From Penium margaritaceum (Eukaryota; Streptophyta; Zygnematophyceae; Desmidiales; Peniaceae): a DNA stretch of 64,000 nt. The translations under genes and the position numbers were made by a program. The stretch spans positions 1-64,000 of the forward strand of contig SZWC01001600.1 in assembly GCA_023375785.1 (NCBI GenBank), written 5' to 3'. Of this stretch, positions 49,891 to 61,049 are shown in pieces. How positions within the stretch are numbered: the stretch's first letter is position 1; the number at the start of each line of letters is the position of its first letter. The notes beneath the pieces were generated by a model, which saw only the letters and a list, made by a program, of their open reading frames with translations, was not told where the DNA came from and made no database searches.

Positions 49891-50730
49891 ACACACTTTG
49901 TCACTGGGCCCCCCTCCCCCCCCCACCCCCACATGATACTAGCCAAACCCAAAGTATGTAGTACACTTGTGCACCATTCCACCCACATTACACTCACAAA
50001 TTTCTTCACTTCTCCATGCACTCTCCACATACACTTTGTCCCTACCTCCCCCCCCCCACATAATACCAGCCAAACCCAAGGTTTACCGTACACTAGTACA
50101 CCATTCTACCCGCACTACACTCACACGTTCCTACATCCCCATGCACTCTCCACATGCACTTAGTCCCTAAGCCCCCCACCCCTAGGCAATCATATCCAAA
50201 CCCAAAGAATGTCGTACACTTGTGCACCATTCCACCCGCACTACACTCACAAATTCGTACACTTCCCCAAGCACTCCCCACATGCACTTTGTCCATACCC
50301 CTCCACCCCACCCTCACATAATACCAGCCAAACCCAAGATATGTCATACACTAGTGAGCCATTCCACCCGTACTACACTCACAAATTCCTACACTTCCCC
50401 ATGCACTCCCCATATGCACTTTGTCCCTAACCCCCTCCCCCACCCTCAGGTAATACTAGCCCAACCCGAATTATGTCATACACTTGTGCACCATTCCACC
50501 CGCACTACACTCACAAATTCCTACACTTCCTTATGCACTCCCCACATACACTTTGTCCCTAAGCCCCCCGCCCCACCCCCACATAATACTAGCCAAACCC
50601 AAAGTATGTCTTACACATGTACACCATTCCACCCGCACTACACTCACAAATTCCTACACTTCCTTATGCACTCCCACATACACTTTGTCCATAAGCCCCC
50701 CACCCTTTCTCAACACGTAGTCCACCCAGC
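49861..50730 (+). repeat. ~122-bp tandem repeat (about 7 units)
   Basis: Units contain cactcacaaattcctacact, tgcactccccacatacactt, a C-rich tract, and ccagccaaacccaaag. They carry the left hairpin arm of the neighbouring ~250-bp repeat but lack the G-rich return arm. They look like a derivative that lost half of the hairpin. ORFs rich in Thr, Pro and His here come from the repeat. Confidence 0.9.
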
Positions 50731-50856
50731 CACATCTAGCCCATGCGCCACAACATTATTAACTAGTGTTCAACTTCCTAGAACCTTCCTTAAATACCAT
50801 TTGCCTTCATACACACTTCATTGAGTGTATGAAAGTCCTTTGATTAACTATACCTC

Positions 50857-51161
50857 GTGCGAACTGGTTGCGGAGTGGTGCGAACTGGCTGCTAAGTGGT
50901 GCGAACGGGCTGCGGAGTGGTGCGAACTGGCTGCGGAGTGGTACGAACTGGTTACGGAGTGGTGCGAACTGGTCGCGGAGTGGCGCGAACTGGCTGCAGA
51001 GTGGCGCGAACTGGATGCGGAGTGGTGCAAACTGGGTGCGGAGTGGTGCGAACTGGTTGCAGAGTGGTGTGAACTGGTTGCAGAGTGGTGCGAACTGGTT
51101 GCCAAGTGGTGCAAGCTGGTTGCTGTGTGGTGCGAACTGGTTGCGGAGTGGTGCGAACTGG
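50857..51161 (+). repeat. 21-bp minisatellite block 2 (about 15 units)
   Basis: Same unit as 45805-46350. It begins abruptly after tacctcg and ends at the N at 51162. The same tacctcg context reappears at 51439, where the minisatellite is absent. Confidence 0.95.
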
Positions 51162-51162
51162 N

Positions 51163-51439
51163 CATAATACTAGCCAAACCCAAAGTATGTCTTACACATG
51201 TACACCATTCCACCCGCACTACACTCACAAATTCCTACACTTCCTTATGCACTCCCCACATACACTTTGTCCCTAAGCCCCCCACCCTTTCTCAACACGT
51301 AGTCCACCCAGCCACCTCTAGCCCATGCGCCGGAACATTATTAACTAGTGTTCAACTTCCTAGAACCTTCCTTATAGACCATTTCCCTTCATACACACTT
51401 CATTGAGTGTATGAAAGTCCTTTGATTAACTCTACCTCG
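51163..51439 (+). repeat. Duplicate of 50582-50857 after an N
   Basis: The two ~277-bp stretches match nearly base for base, from cataatactagccaaaccc to tacctcg, with about one indel and a few substitutions. As at 49026, the duplicate begins right at a lone N. The second copy continues into unique sequence. Confidence 0.85.
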
Positions 51440-54400
51440 CTTCAGGTGTCGAAGCCCATGTTGTCTCTGGCGGATGGCGGCCATGTACGCTCCTTGTACG
51501 TGCCTCTCTGCGGTCCCATGCTTCCTTCATTGCGACCCATGCTCGGTGGACAACAAAGCGGTCCACATTATATCCAGTACTCCACCCGCGGCCATTTCCG
51601 CCATTCGCGCGATCCTCGGATGACATGTTGAGGGTTTGAGATGGTCAAACCATACAATGTACGTCATAAAAGGGCGAGGGACATGACGCACGGCGTTCTG
51701 GACAGGATGGAAAGCCGTCCTGACGCGGACTGTACCCATAAACTCTGTCCCTTGTCTGACGTTCAACTTTTCGGTTCAACGATGTTGACAACGGTTCACG
51801 CACTGATTTTTGAATGGTAATGTACTTTGTACTTCATGGACGGTGCTCGCCATAGGCGAGTGAGCGACGCCCGATTATTGGACGATGAGCAGTGTCGCGG
51901 TTGCACTGGACCAATGCTGGTCCAGAAAGACAAAGAGGCCAAGTCAGAGAGGAATGTGGAAACTGTGTGGTGCACTGGCAATGTTGACTGCCACGCTGTC
52001 CATGGTGCGCGAGGCTACCTTGGGGTCCTGTTTCAATGCTGTTGTCTTCCGCTGGCCCGTGGGGAAAGTGGGTATGCAAAGAATAAGTTTTTCCCCCATA
52101 CAATTATTGGCACGGTGGACGTCCGAAGTATTTGTTTTTAACAGTGGCCATCGGAAGTATTATACACATTTTGTGGACGTTAGACGCATTTTCTGCAAAA
52201 GTGGCCCTCCCATCCTTTTTCTGCAAAAATTAGGTACGACGTTGTTTAGTTGCAAGGACAGTGGGTACGATGCAAGTGTACCCAAACTGTTTTCATGTGT
52301 TACAGTTTTTGCCGCCACAATTTGGATTGTGGCCTTGGGTTCGCAAACTGTTGGACTCTTACATCCAAGTGTTGTAGTCGGTGATATGGATGTGATCAAC
52401 TGCTACGATCATTCATAAAAGGTCATCTTGAATGTAGAATGTAGTGATTTCTTTTCTCACATCGCACTTGAGGCCGTTTTACTAAAGGCAAAGGTCACTG
52501 TTGACAATGATTTTGGGAAAACACTTAGTATACTCTGCCACGCTACATGCTAACGCAAGCGGTGAAGCTTGCACTATGGGTCAGCCTTTTCAGAAGCGTG
52601 TGAGTATGGCGCGCCTAAAGTCTATCCAGTTTCCTAGAGGAGTCAGTTAGTCGTGCCATGTCGGATTGATATGCTCAAGAGGTAGATGGCATGCAGTCGA
52701 CGATGTGAGAGCAATTGTGTGAGCCATTTAGCCGTCTCCAGCGGTCAATTGCTCACATAGGTTGGCCTTAAGATCAAATAACCAACTCAAACCCCCCTTT
52801 TTTGTTGTGGTTGACCCCAGTAATTGTGAAGAACACCTCCAAAATCATCAGACACATTTGGACCGCCAGTCCTTTAGATCCTGAATCCCTCAACAAATGC
52901 CAAGATAATTTGGGGGTCAGACACGAGTTGGTTTGCCCATGAATTCTGAAGCTTCTCCATCAATGTAGTAAGTTGTTGGAGCATATTTGTGGCGAGGCTC
53001 TCCAGCCCTGACGGCTTCTGATACAGATCCTCATTAATGCAAGCCGTCTAGCCGGTGCTTTTCTTCGTGCCATGTGTTGCCTCGGTGGGCAACAACAGGG
53101 GGTGAAGGGTTTGCCGAGCCCAAGGGTTCGGCATTGGATTGGCTGCCGAGGCCGTTGGTGTTGTGCCATTTGCTAAAGGTCACTCCTGCCCAATTCACCT
53201 AAAGGCGTTGTTACCTGTGTCATGCTCATCCTCCATCGTCGGGGTCTTTGCATGTTTAGTACTCTTTGTTAACTTGTGCGCTCACTCCGATCACTATTGT
53301 AGTTTTTGTGGTGTGAGTCGTCTCCCTCTCTTTGTACAGCTTACTGTGACCACTCGGTCGTGTCCATGCTAGTGCAAATCCTTGATGCAAACCCAGCTGG
53401 CACCAGAGCATCGACGGATGGTGGCTCCACCAAACAGCAGCTGCTAGAAAGCTGCCACAACGTCTCGGGTGCTTTCTAGGATGCTTTGCAGTTTTTCTCA
53501 AGTCACTAGAGTTTTCTCTGTGGATTGGCTTCTGAGCCCAATTTGCATGTTTTGCATTGTCTGTCCACTAATTGATGCCAGACCTGTGCGTGCGGTCAGT
53601 CGTAGCGGTTGGCTCACGATTCTGCATCTCTAGGTTTGGACGGTGTTGTGGTTGGATACCTGTGCGCAGAAATACGTCCAAAACAATGGATTTGGGCCAG
53701 TTTTAGGGCAAACTGACACTGCCGCATGCGTCACCCGCCGTGCGCCACGACAGGTATGTATGATGTGACTTGTCAATTGTCATCTTTTTCTGCATTGCTA
53801 AGCTTATGATACATTGAGCGTCTCCCTATCGTAACCCTTGTTGGTTGTTGTACCTGCTTGCTTGATTGTGTGCCTCCTGAGTGGACAGTGTTGCCACGTA
53901 AGCAACAACAATTCTAGGAAGCTTCCTAGTGATTTCTCATGATATCATAGCAGCGCGACCTCTCTCGTTGAGCTGCGCAGCGGAGACCCAGTAGTGAGAG
54001 TTACTGCCGCCGCCGTATCCTGGGATCCGTTGCACTCGTTTGCAGTAGTGACATCACCACGCAATTGCCACCACCTCACCGGATGAGCTGTTGTAGTTAC
54101 AATGTCTAGCGACCACACCAAGCGACAGTAGCAACACCTGGTGGAAGTAGTAGCCGTGTCTGGCTGCCAACCTTTTAAAAAAAGGGGAGAATCAGCTCAA
54201 AGTAGCAGCTCGTGATTGCGAGAAGTTGTAGATCGCAACGGCGGCAGTAGCTTGTAGTAGGTGCGGCGTCAACAGCCACGAGATACAACAACGATGCAAC
54301 ATTACTGGCAGAAGCAGCAACAGCAGCACAACAGTAGTGACGGTGGCCGAAGCAGCAACAGCAAGCTTGCGCAACGCTATCGTTACGCATCAATGCTGCT

Positions 54401-54720
54401 GTAGAGAACTACTATACAGCTGGCAGAAGCCGCGCAACACTGCGCAGAAGCTGCAAAGGGCTGTGCAGCCCGTGTGCAGCTGCGAGTAGGGGGTGACGCG
54501 GTGACCCCCACCAGTCACGCGGATTCTGCATGATTTTCAAGAAAAAATCTTGCTGGCGTAGAATACGATCATGAAAAAAACGCTAGCATTTTTCTGCTAG
54601 GGTAAGAAATAATGATCTCATCATCAGCTTTGCTCAAGTCAGAAATTTTGAGGTTGAAATTTCAAACTTTCTAAATACTTCAGCTCCTCACAAAACACTG
54701 TCAATTCCCTGATCAAAGCA
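51440..54720. other. Non-repetitive stretch with no recognised gene
   Basis: About 3.3 kb with no family-level match. A 177-codon plus-strand ORF at 51885-52418 and an overlapping 104-codon ORF at 51827-52141 were inspected. Neither shows a known domain, although the latter has a Cys-rich stretch. Around 54190-54480 CAG/CAA-rich sequence gives Ala- and Gln-rich frames. It may hold old transposon debris or an exon of an unrecognised gene. I see nothing that decides this. Confidence 0.4.
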
Positions 54721-54899
54721 TTTCTATGTTTAGCCCCATACTAAGCACTACGGTGGAGCTCGTGCGTAACAAGGGCAAAGAAGCAAGAGACCCCTCCTCT
54801 TCCTCCTCTTCGGGCATCATGAGTCCACGATCACAGTTACTTGCCATTGAGGAGCTACGTCAGATGCAGGACGATAGTTTGAGACTCTTCGCCTTCCAT

Positions 54900-56040
54900 C
54901 GGACGTCATTCTTGCCACTTACGATGTAGTTGCAATCTACCTCAGCATCCCAATCTCAACTGCACTCACCTTCATCCAAGGACTTCTCCATCAAGCTCAT
55001 CATCCCAAGACTCCCGTCATCATCCAACTCCTCTCTTGGGTGATGCACAACTCTGATGTGGGGTTCTTAGAGGACAGTTATAAACAGGTCAAGGGTACAG
55101 CCATGGGCACACCAACAGCCCCGGCATTTGCCATCCTCTTTATGAGCATGATTGACCAAGAAGTCACTAGGAGATGCCAGTCACAACCATTTCTCCATCG
55201 GCGATACATCGATGATGGAGTTATCATTTGGACCGGCTCACACACAGATCTCCTTCATTTCCTCTCAACATTCAGCAGCATTGACGAGAACATCAAGATC
55301 AAGTGGGACATCTCCACCACCAGCATTGACTTCCTCGACAACACGCTCAGCAAAGGTGAGAGGTTTGAGGCCTCCAATATTCTGGATGTAAAAAAATACC
55401 AGAAACCAATGAACAGGTACCTCTACCTCCCCTTTCACAGTTACCATACCAGGAGCTGTCTGCGTGGTTTCATCTTCTCTAAGTTACGACGCTACCTCAT
55501 TTGGACGTCCTCCGTCGGGGATTTCTTAGATACCAAAATGAAATTCTTCGCTCGACTTCAAGCACGAGGTTACCCTTAGAGATTTCTGCTGCCTATCTTC
55601 TCACAGCTTTGACATCCTCAACGCCAACAGGAAATCAATCGGATACTTCATCCGAACTCCGAAGACCGGCCAACATCAACAACAAGTCCCCTTGTGCTAA
55701 AAACCCTTCTAAATCCACGAACTGAAAGAGTATGCATAGGGTCACATTTATGACGTTTCTCATGTCGACTTATGCAATTTAGTCCCACAGTGTTCACAGG
55801 CCGGCCTATCTTGGCATGGAGAATTCCAAGAAAATTGCGCACATACCTATGGACCTCTAGGTTACGAAGATCCTCCTTGGTTCCGTAGTCCCCAAAACCC
55901 TGTGAAAAATGAGCGATGCGAGTGAACGCGAGTATAGTACTTTAGCAGTAGGGGACTGTTTGTAGCATCATTTGGCACTGATGAAGGCCCACAAGGCCAA
56001 AACCGGTCTGCCAATAATGATTTTCTCTCAGATCCTCCTC
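54900..56040 (+). mobile_element. Penelope-like retroelement fossil (reverse transcriptase)
   Basis: The longest open stretch, 55040-55579 (179 codons), contains K-G-T-A-M-G-T-P-T-A-P-A-F-A, then R-Y-I-D-D (the polymerase active-site box), then S-I-D-F-L-D and a Lys-Tyr-x-Lys-Pro segment followed by Y-L-P-F-H-S-Y-H. This order is typical of Penelope-like reverse transcriptases and differs from LINE and Copia enzymes. Upstream (about 54930) a D-V-V-A-I-Y-L-S-I-P-like segment fits the first catalytic box, and downstream thumb-like sequence is visible to about 55860. No GIY-YIG endonuclease is recognisable. A hammerhead-like motif follows at 55978. The element is truncated and has several breaks. 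Confidence 0.75.
55978..56008 (+). ncRNA. Hammerhead-ribozyme-like motif downstream of the Penelope fossil
   Basis: CTGATGA is followed by a GGCC-CACAA-GGCC hairpin (stem II position), then an A-rich core and ACCGGTC. ACCGGT is self-complementary, as in the minimal dimeric hammerheads described in Penelope-like elements, where cleavage follows the final C. It lies on the same strand as the reverse transcriptase and ~400 bp past it, the expected place. The core looks degenerate, so activity is doubtful. Confidence 0.5.
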
Positions 56041-56513
56041 CCTTGCCATCCATTTTCTATCTAACATTGTCTCCTTGCTGCTCTGAGATGACTACCCCAT
56101 CATCCGCAACGGTAAATCGACGCGTTGTAGGAGATTGTGGAGTTCCTACAGAGCCGTTTGGGGCCCTCACAACAGCCACCAGGAGGATCTACTGGCACTT
56201 CAGCATCTATTCAGCAGTTTACGCCCTACACAACATTGCGGCCTTAGCACCCCTCATCACAGGTTGACACTTGGGATAAGGAGGAGGTGGAGGATGACAC
56301 ACGTGAGGACGAGATTCGTGTGCTCGAGCAGCGCCTTTGTTAGCTACATGTGGGATCACAGCCTTTCACTCCGCCACCTTCTTGCCATCATCATCAGGCA
56401 CATCAATTAGGATGGTTCACCCTTCATGGTGTTTCCCTCACTGGTGGCCTCCTTATACCTCGTCTAGCACCTCCTGAACCTGAGGTTGCCCTCCCCACAG
56501 AGCGGCGATCGAA

Positions 56514-56620
56514 GGACTTTGAGACACCTCCATCCCATTATGATGCCGAATAGGTATCATAACTCCCAGCAATCAAAGCCCTATTCAGTATCATAATGGG
56601 ATGGAGGTGTCTCAAAGTCC
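56514..56620. repeat. 41-bp inverted repeat with 24-nt loop
   Basis: Arms 56514-56554 and 56579-56620 are inverted copies with about two mismatches, beginning GGACTTTGAGACACCTCC. A transcript from either strand would form a stable long stem of precursor-microRNA size. No transposon family is recognised. Confidence 0.85.
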
Positions 56621-56626
56621 TCAGAG

Positions 56627-56678
56627 TCAGAGTCAGCCCACACCGGAAACAAGCATAAAAGGTGTGGGCTGACTCTGA
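56627..56678. repeat. 18-bp perfect inverted repeat, 16-nt loop
   Basis: TCAGAGTCAGCCCACACC at 56627-56644 is exactly inverted at 56661-56678. It begins seven bases after the previous hairpin, so the two stems are stacked side by side. Confidence 0.9.
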
Positions 56679-58137
56679 GGGCGTCTGGCCTTACTACCAC
56701 AGACAGTACCAGACATGCGGCGTTCACCAGGTTCAGACAGCAGTGAGGGCGAAGCATGGTCTATTCTACGCTATAACGCAAGAGATTGTGGTCAACTTCC
56801 GTCCCTTCCTAGAGGAGATCAGATTAGGACTGGAGCTAACCCACACCAGGGCTGGGACCTGGCCCCGACAATTCTCACTGCGGAGACCCATGTCACGAGG
56901 CCGACCCAACCGTGTGAGTTTCACTCCCTCCCTCAGGATCCCATGGAGCTTGCTGCTGACTTCAAGAGGCGCACCATGCGCCTTTACACGTACCTTGGCA
57001 CTAGTAGTGGGACGTAGCTATGTCCACTCGACACCATCATGATAGAGGCGCACTTGGACGACATGAAGCTCTTTACGGGCTTCGACTGTGTGGTCCTCTC
57101 TGAGTTTCAGAGTCACTACTGCTCCTTCCTTGGACCCATCTTTACTTCCTCGGTGCCACATCAGCTCATGAAGCTACAATCGCCCATCAGCAAAGTCCAA
57201 TTGTTGTACTGGTGTCTACTACCTGTCCTACGCCTCTGCCCTTGTTCACCAGTCCCACCTCCACCGCTTCCTCCTCCTCCTCCTCCTCCTCTACCCCGAG
57301 CAGCTACACTCAAGGCGTTGCAGCGGCCGCATACGGGAAGAAGGGGAAGAAGCGCCATGGCAAGGGACAATAGCAATATCAACAATAGAAGTAGCCAGCA
57401 AATAATGGCAGTGGATTTTCTGTCCACTACTATAGTTGTGAAGTCACTGACCGCTACACGGAGTGTGAGCAGCCTCTTGACTCGACTCGTATCATATGTG
57501 GCCTTCAGGCGGCACACACGTAGTGGATTTCCTTGAATGACACACGATCGGGGCATGCCACGACTACAACTACAGAAAAGGCATCTGTTTCACCAGACGA
57601 TAGCGGTGATATAGACTATCGGGATCGCACCATAGCCAAGCTTCGTCAGTTGGTGCCGCTTTGTACTCAAAGAGGTTCGAGTGTGTTGTCACAGCCAAGT
57701 GGTCCCGATACATCTTGTCCTACTATGTCTATTGCCCGTGATGATGCTTGTTGTACCGCTCAATTGGCTTGCCATGAGGATGGACCTGATGGTACCGACT
57801 GGCTTGACGCATCACAGATATGTGATGTTCGTTGCTGTCCTGAGTCCTCTGCTACACGTCCAGCAGAGATAGAGTGCTTTATGGCATGTTGCTCACTGTT
57901 GTTGACTGGTCGTGAGCCGAGTGGCACTCGGATCATTCTGATGCCACCCATCACATGACCTGTCGTCGTAGTGACTTTTTTGTGCTCGGTCTGGTTGCGT
58001 CTGTTTGGTCCGTTTGCACAGGGTCTGGTTAGTCGTTGCATGTGCAGGGAGTTAAGGTTGTGCGGTTTGATGGTCCGTCTGGCCCCTTGTACATTTCCAA
58101 TGTGCTCTTTATCCCTCCTCTTGAGCTCAGTCTACTA

Positions 58138-61049
58138 CCCTACTGATCCTTAATTTCAAAATTAAATATTTTTTTGGGTGAAGTGGTCAACGAAAATGTA
58201 TTTTTGCCGAATTAGTTAAGTTCACCCTAAACAATTCTTCCAGGGTAAAATCTTTTAATTATTCAGACAAGAACGTCCGGGTTCTATACTTCTACAAATG
58301 AATCCTAATCAGGCTCCCAGGTGTGTCATTCTTATAGTATTCTCGTCGAATTCGTTCAAATCCACGGCAAAGAGTCGCACGCAGCGAAGAGAGTGTGGGC
58401 ACTTCATTTATGAAGACCGAAAAAGACGTGCGACATGCATTGAATGAAGCACACGTAATATATACTGAAAACAGGGACAGAGCTAACAACCAGCCCCTCA
58501 CACAATTTGATCCTCCTCCTCCAACTCTTCAGTAGCAAAAAGCAGCTCTCCGACATGAGGAGCAGCCTCACGCTGGAACTCAAGGGTAAAAACACGCGTG
58601 AAGTTCGCTCTTACCCATGCCCCCTTCACTAAATCCTCACTAGCAATGTGCTTCCATGCCTCGTGGAACCATCCACATCCTTCCTCCTTGAGGAGGCTCA
58701 TGCCCACGGTGATGGGCAAGCCCGCCGCAGTGAACGCAGTTCCCCATGCTGCAAACAATTCTTTGACCTTGTTCTTCAGCGGCCGCATGACGCCCACATC
58801 GCAGGGCTGCACCTTTGATGTGCAGCCAGGCGGAACATAGCATGTCCGCATGTATGGGTAGTTTGATTGCAGCCAGTCCTGGAAGCTTGCGCACGTATGC
58901 GTGCGCCAAGCATCCAGGATGAGAAGCATGTCCGTCTTCCGGCCTCCATGTGCAATTCACCACACATGCGGTTGCAGTACGGCACCACGATGGACCGGAC
59001 CCATTCGCGGGTTGTCTTGCCATTCGCCCAGTGGTTTGGGGTGAACTTCAAGCACGCACCCGCATCAGTCAGCTGGCGCGCTTGCGGCCCGCGTGGGAGG
59101 CAGCGCTTGGTCTTGCCACCATAGATGAGTTGCAGCGGCAGCACGGCGCCCGTCATGCTGACGCTGACGAGGGCAGTGATCTGCCGTTTGTCGTCAAGCC
59201 CGATGATGCCAACGTCTTTGCTCCCTGTCGGTGCGTACGTGTGGTCGGCCGAGGGCATCAGTTGGATGCCGGTATGGTCAGCTTTAATCACAAAAAATGG
59301 TTTGATGCCGTAGAGCGTCGCCATGACTGCAGCCCGTTGGTGGAACTTGAGCACGCGGGCCTCCCAGTCAGCGGGTAGTTTCTGCGCTGCAGTCGTACCA
59401 CAGCGCCATGACCATCCGAGTTCTCTCTTTACAAATTTTCTCACCCACAAACGGCCAAAAGCTCGCGGACACAGCTCGACGAGCACATCGGGCGCGTGAG
59501 ATGCGATGACGTCCCGAACCTGCTAGCGGATGATTTTGGAGTTGGGGGCGTTATCGGCTTCACGAGCTTCCAACACCCTTTTTTTTATGTCTGAAACGAT
59601 TTCTGGACGAGTAGCCAGCCATGCCTTCTTTCCTTTGTGGCCATGCTTGCGCTTCCTTTTGCCGGAGATGGGTGTCGATTTTGTAGCCCCCAAAGATGCC
59701 ACCACCGCATCCTTGTATTGAGGTTTCATTACAAGTGATCCTGTCTCAAACCAGCCGGCGACGGTGGAGGGAGCCAGCCGATCGTAGACGCAAAATCCGT
59801 CTGGGGTACGGAAAGTTTTCTGCAGATGCATCACTGCTCCATACGCCGTTGTTTTCAGCTTCATCGCCTTGTAAATCTGGCGAAAATGGCCGGAGCCAAA
59901 CCAGTCAGCATACGGGCCCCTCTTCCTGTTGCTGGTAGTGCTGCTGCTCGATTCTGTAGATGTCGTTGCATACTTCGGCTGCAGAGCCATGCATGCCGTG
60001 TCGGTGCAGTCATCAGGCTCTTGGTCAGTGTCTGATGAGCTGTCGCTGCTTACGCTGCTCTCGCTGCTGCTGCTGACGGGGACCACGTCGCTGTCACTGT
60101 CGCTGCCGTAGTCGCATGCACCTCCAGTGGCCGGTTCCTAGATTTGCAGAGCGCCCGTGCGAGAACGGGTGACAGGGACATGACGTTTCGGAGGGTCGAC
60201 GTCACCGACCTTCGCCTTGCCCTTCTCTTCGTACGTGGGCGGACGGCCAACAGGTGGCGGGTCCTCGCACTTGCAGGCGGCAGCAGCTTCGTGATCGCGA
60301 GAGCACCCAATGCCCTCGTCCATACGCCGCTGGCGGGTCCCGTTGCTGTTGGAGCACAGGATGAGAGGCACGTTGGCGGGTAGAGAGAGGGGTGAAGCCA
60401 CAGACCTCACTTCTTCGTCGTACGTAGAAGTGGTGGCACATGCAGATCGGGGTGCCTCGGTATCATCGGCAAAAGCAAGGACTTGGACCTTGTGGGGACG
60501 TCCGAAAGACCTCTTGGGTGGTGGCGGACGTGTGGGCGGGACATGGCGGACAGTGTGCGCTAACCAGCGCACAAGTTCTTCGGGAGACACTTTTTGTAGG
60601 AAGCGATCCATGAGTGAGGACGTAGCGGCTATGGTAGTGACAAATGGCAGCTGAACTGACAAGTGTCTGATTTGGGTCGTCGCTTTATGTATCATCCAGA
60701 TCGCGTACCTTCAACAAACCGCACACCGCGGGACCACTTTTTTATGTTCAAATCTTTCCACGGCCCAGGATTCGACGGATGTACGTCTGCAGCCAACAAC
60801 TTGATTCGCAGTTTGAGCGACCCACGTTAAAGAGCGGCTCCGTAAACGACGGACAGCCAACTGCTGCTGACAGGTTCTTGCCCCTCCTGTCGTCGAACTG
60901 GTTTGACGCCGAAAGTCAGGAACACCCCTTTTTGTTTGACGAAAGAAAAAGACCCACCTAAATAACTCTGCACCCAAAAACCATGAACGAATGTAAAGAA
61001 CACTTAAGTACCAATTCAAAAAAAACTTCAAAAATTTAGATTAGTAGGA
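58138..61049 (-). mobile_element. Pogo/CENP-B-like DNA transposon, 2.9 kb, nested in Copia fossil
   Basis: Left terminus CCCTACTGATCCTTAATTT and right terminus (inverted) TCCTACTAATCTAAATTT form imperfect terminal inverted repeats. TA precedes the left end at 58136-58137. The right flank reads TG, which could be a mutated target duplication. The left subterminal region also contains GGGTGAA and TTCACCC as an internal inverted pair. It encodes one transposase on the minus strand. Copia sequence continues on both sides. The terminal CCCTACT is shared with the MITE at 17685-18083. Confidence 0.75.
58498..60611 (-). pseudogene. Transposase of the pogo/CENP-B-like transposon (DDE superfamily), inactivated
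   Basis: The likely start is the ATG at 60611 (M-D-R-F-L-Q-K-V-S-P-E-E-L), since the upstream in-frame ATG at 60695 adds residues without family character. The N-terminal part carries Gly-Arg-Pro AT-hook-like motifs (G-R-P-H-K, V-G-R-P-P-T) and an acidic Ser-rich linker. A helix-turn-helix-like DNA-binding region follows at about 59920-59740. The DDE core is recognisable: first Asp in F-V-I-K-A-D-H-T-G near 59279, the G-S-K-D-V-G-I-I-G-L-D-D-K-R-Q-I-T box near 59200, second Asp in L-I-L-D-A-W-R-T-H near 58914, third Asp in K-V-Q-P-C-D-V-G-V near 58800. Two in-frame TAG codons (60138-60140 and 59523-59525) and one frameshift near 58940 interrupt it. Both TAGs lie where sequence on either side continues in the same frame. 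Family knowledge places it near Tigger/pogo transposases, relatives of CENP-B. Confidence 0.75.

Noticed and set aside
51885-52418. 177-codon ORF as a possible host gene
   Set aside because: No domain, overlapped by other ORFs in a different frame, and no splice or promoter evidence that I can judge. Kept only as an unassigned stretch.
57161-57556. Gly-rich minus-strand ORF
   Set aside because: Shadow of a CCT-rich tract within the Copia fossil on the other strand.
59523-60086. Separate Ser-rich DNA-binding gene
   Set aside because: It is in frame with, and continuous with, the rest of the pogo-like transposase, so it is part of that gene.
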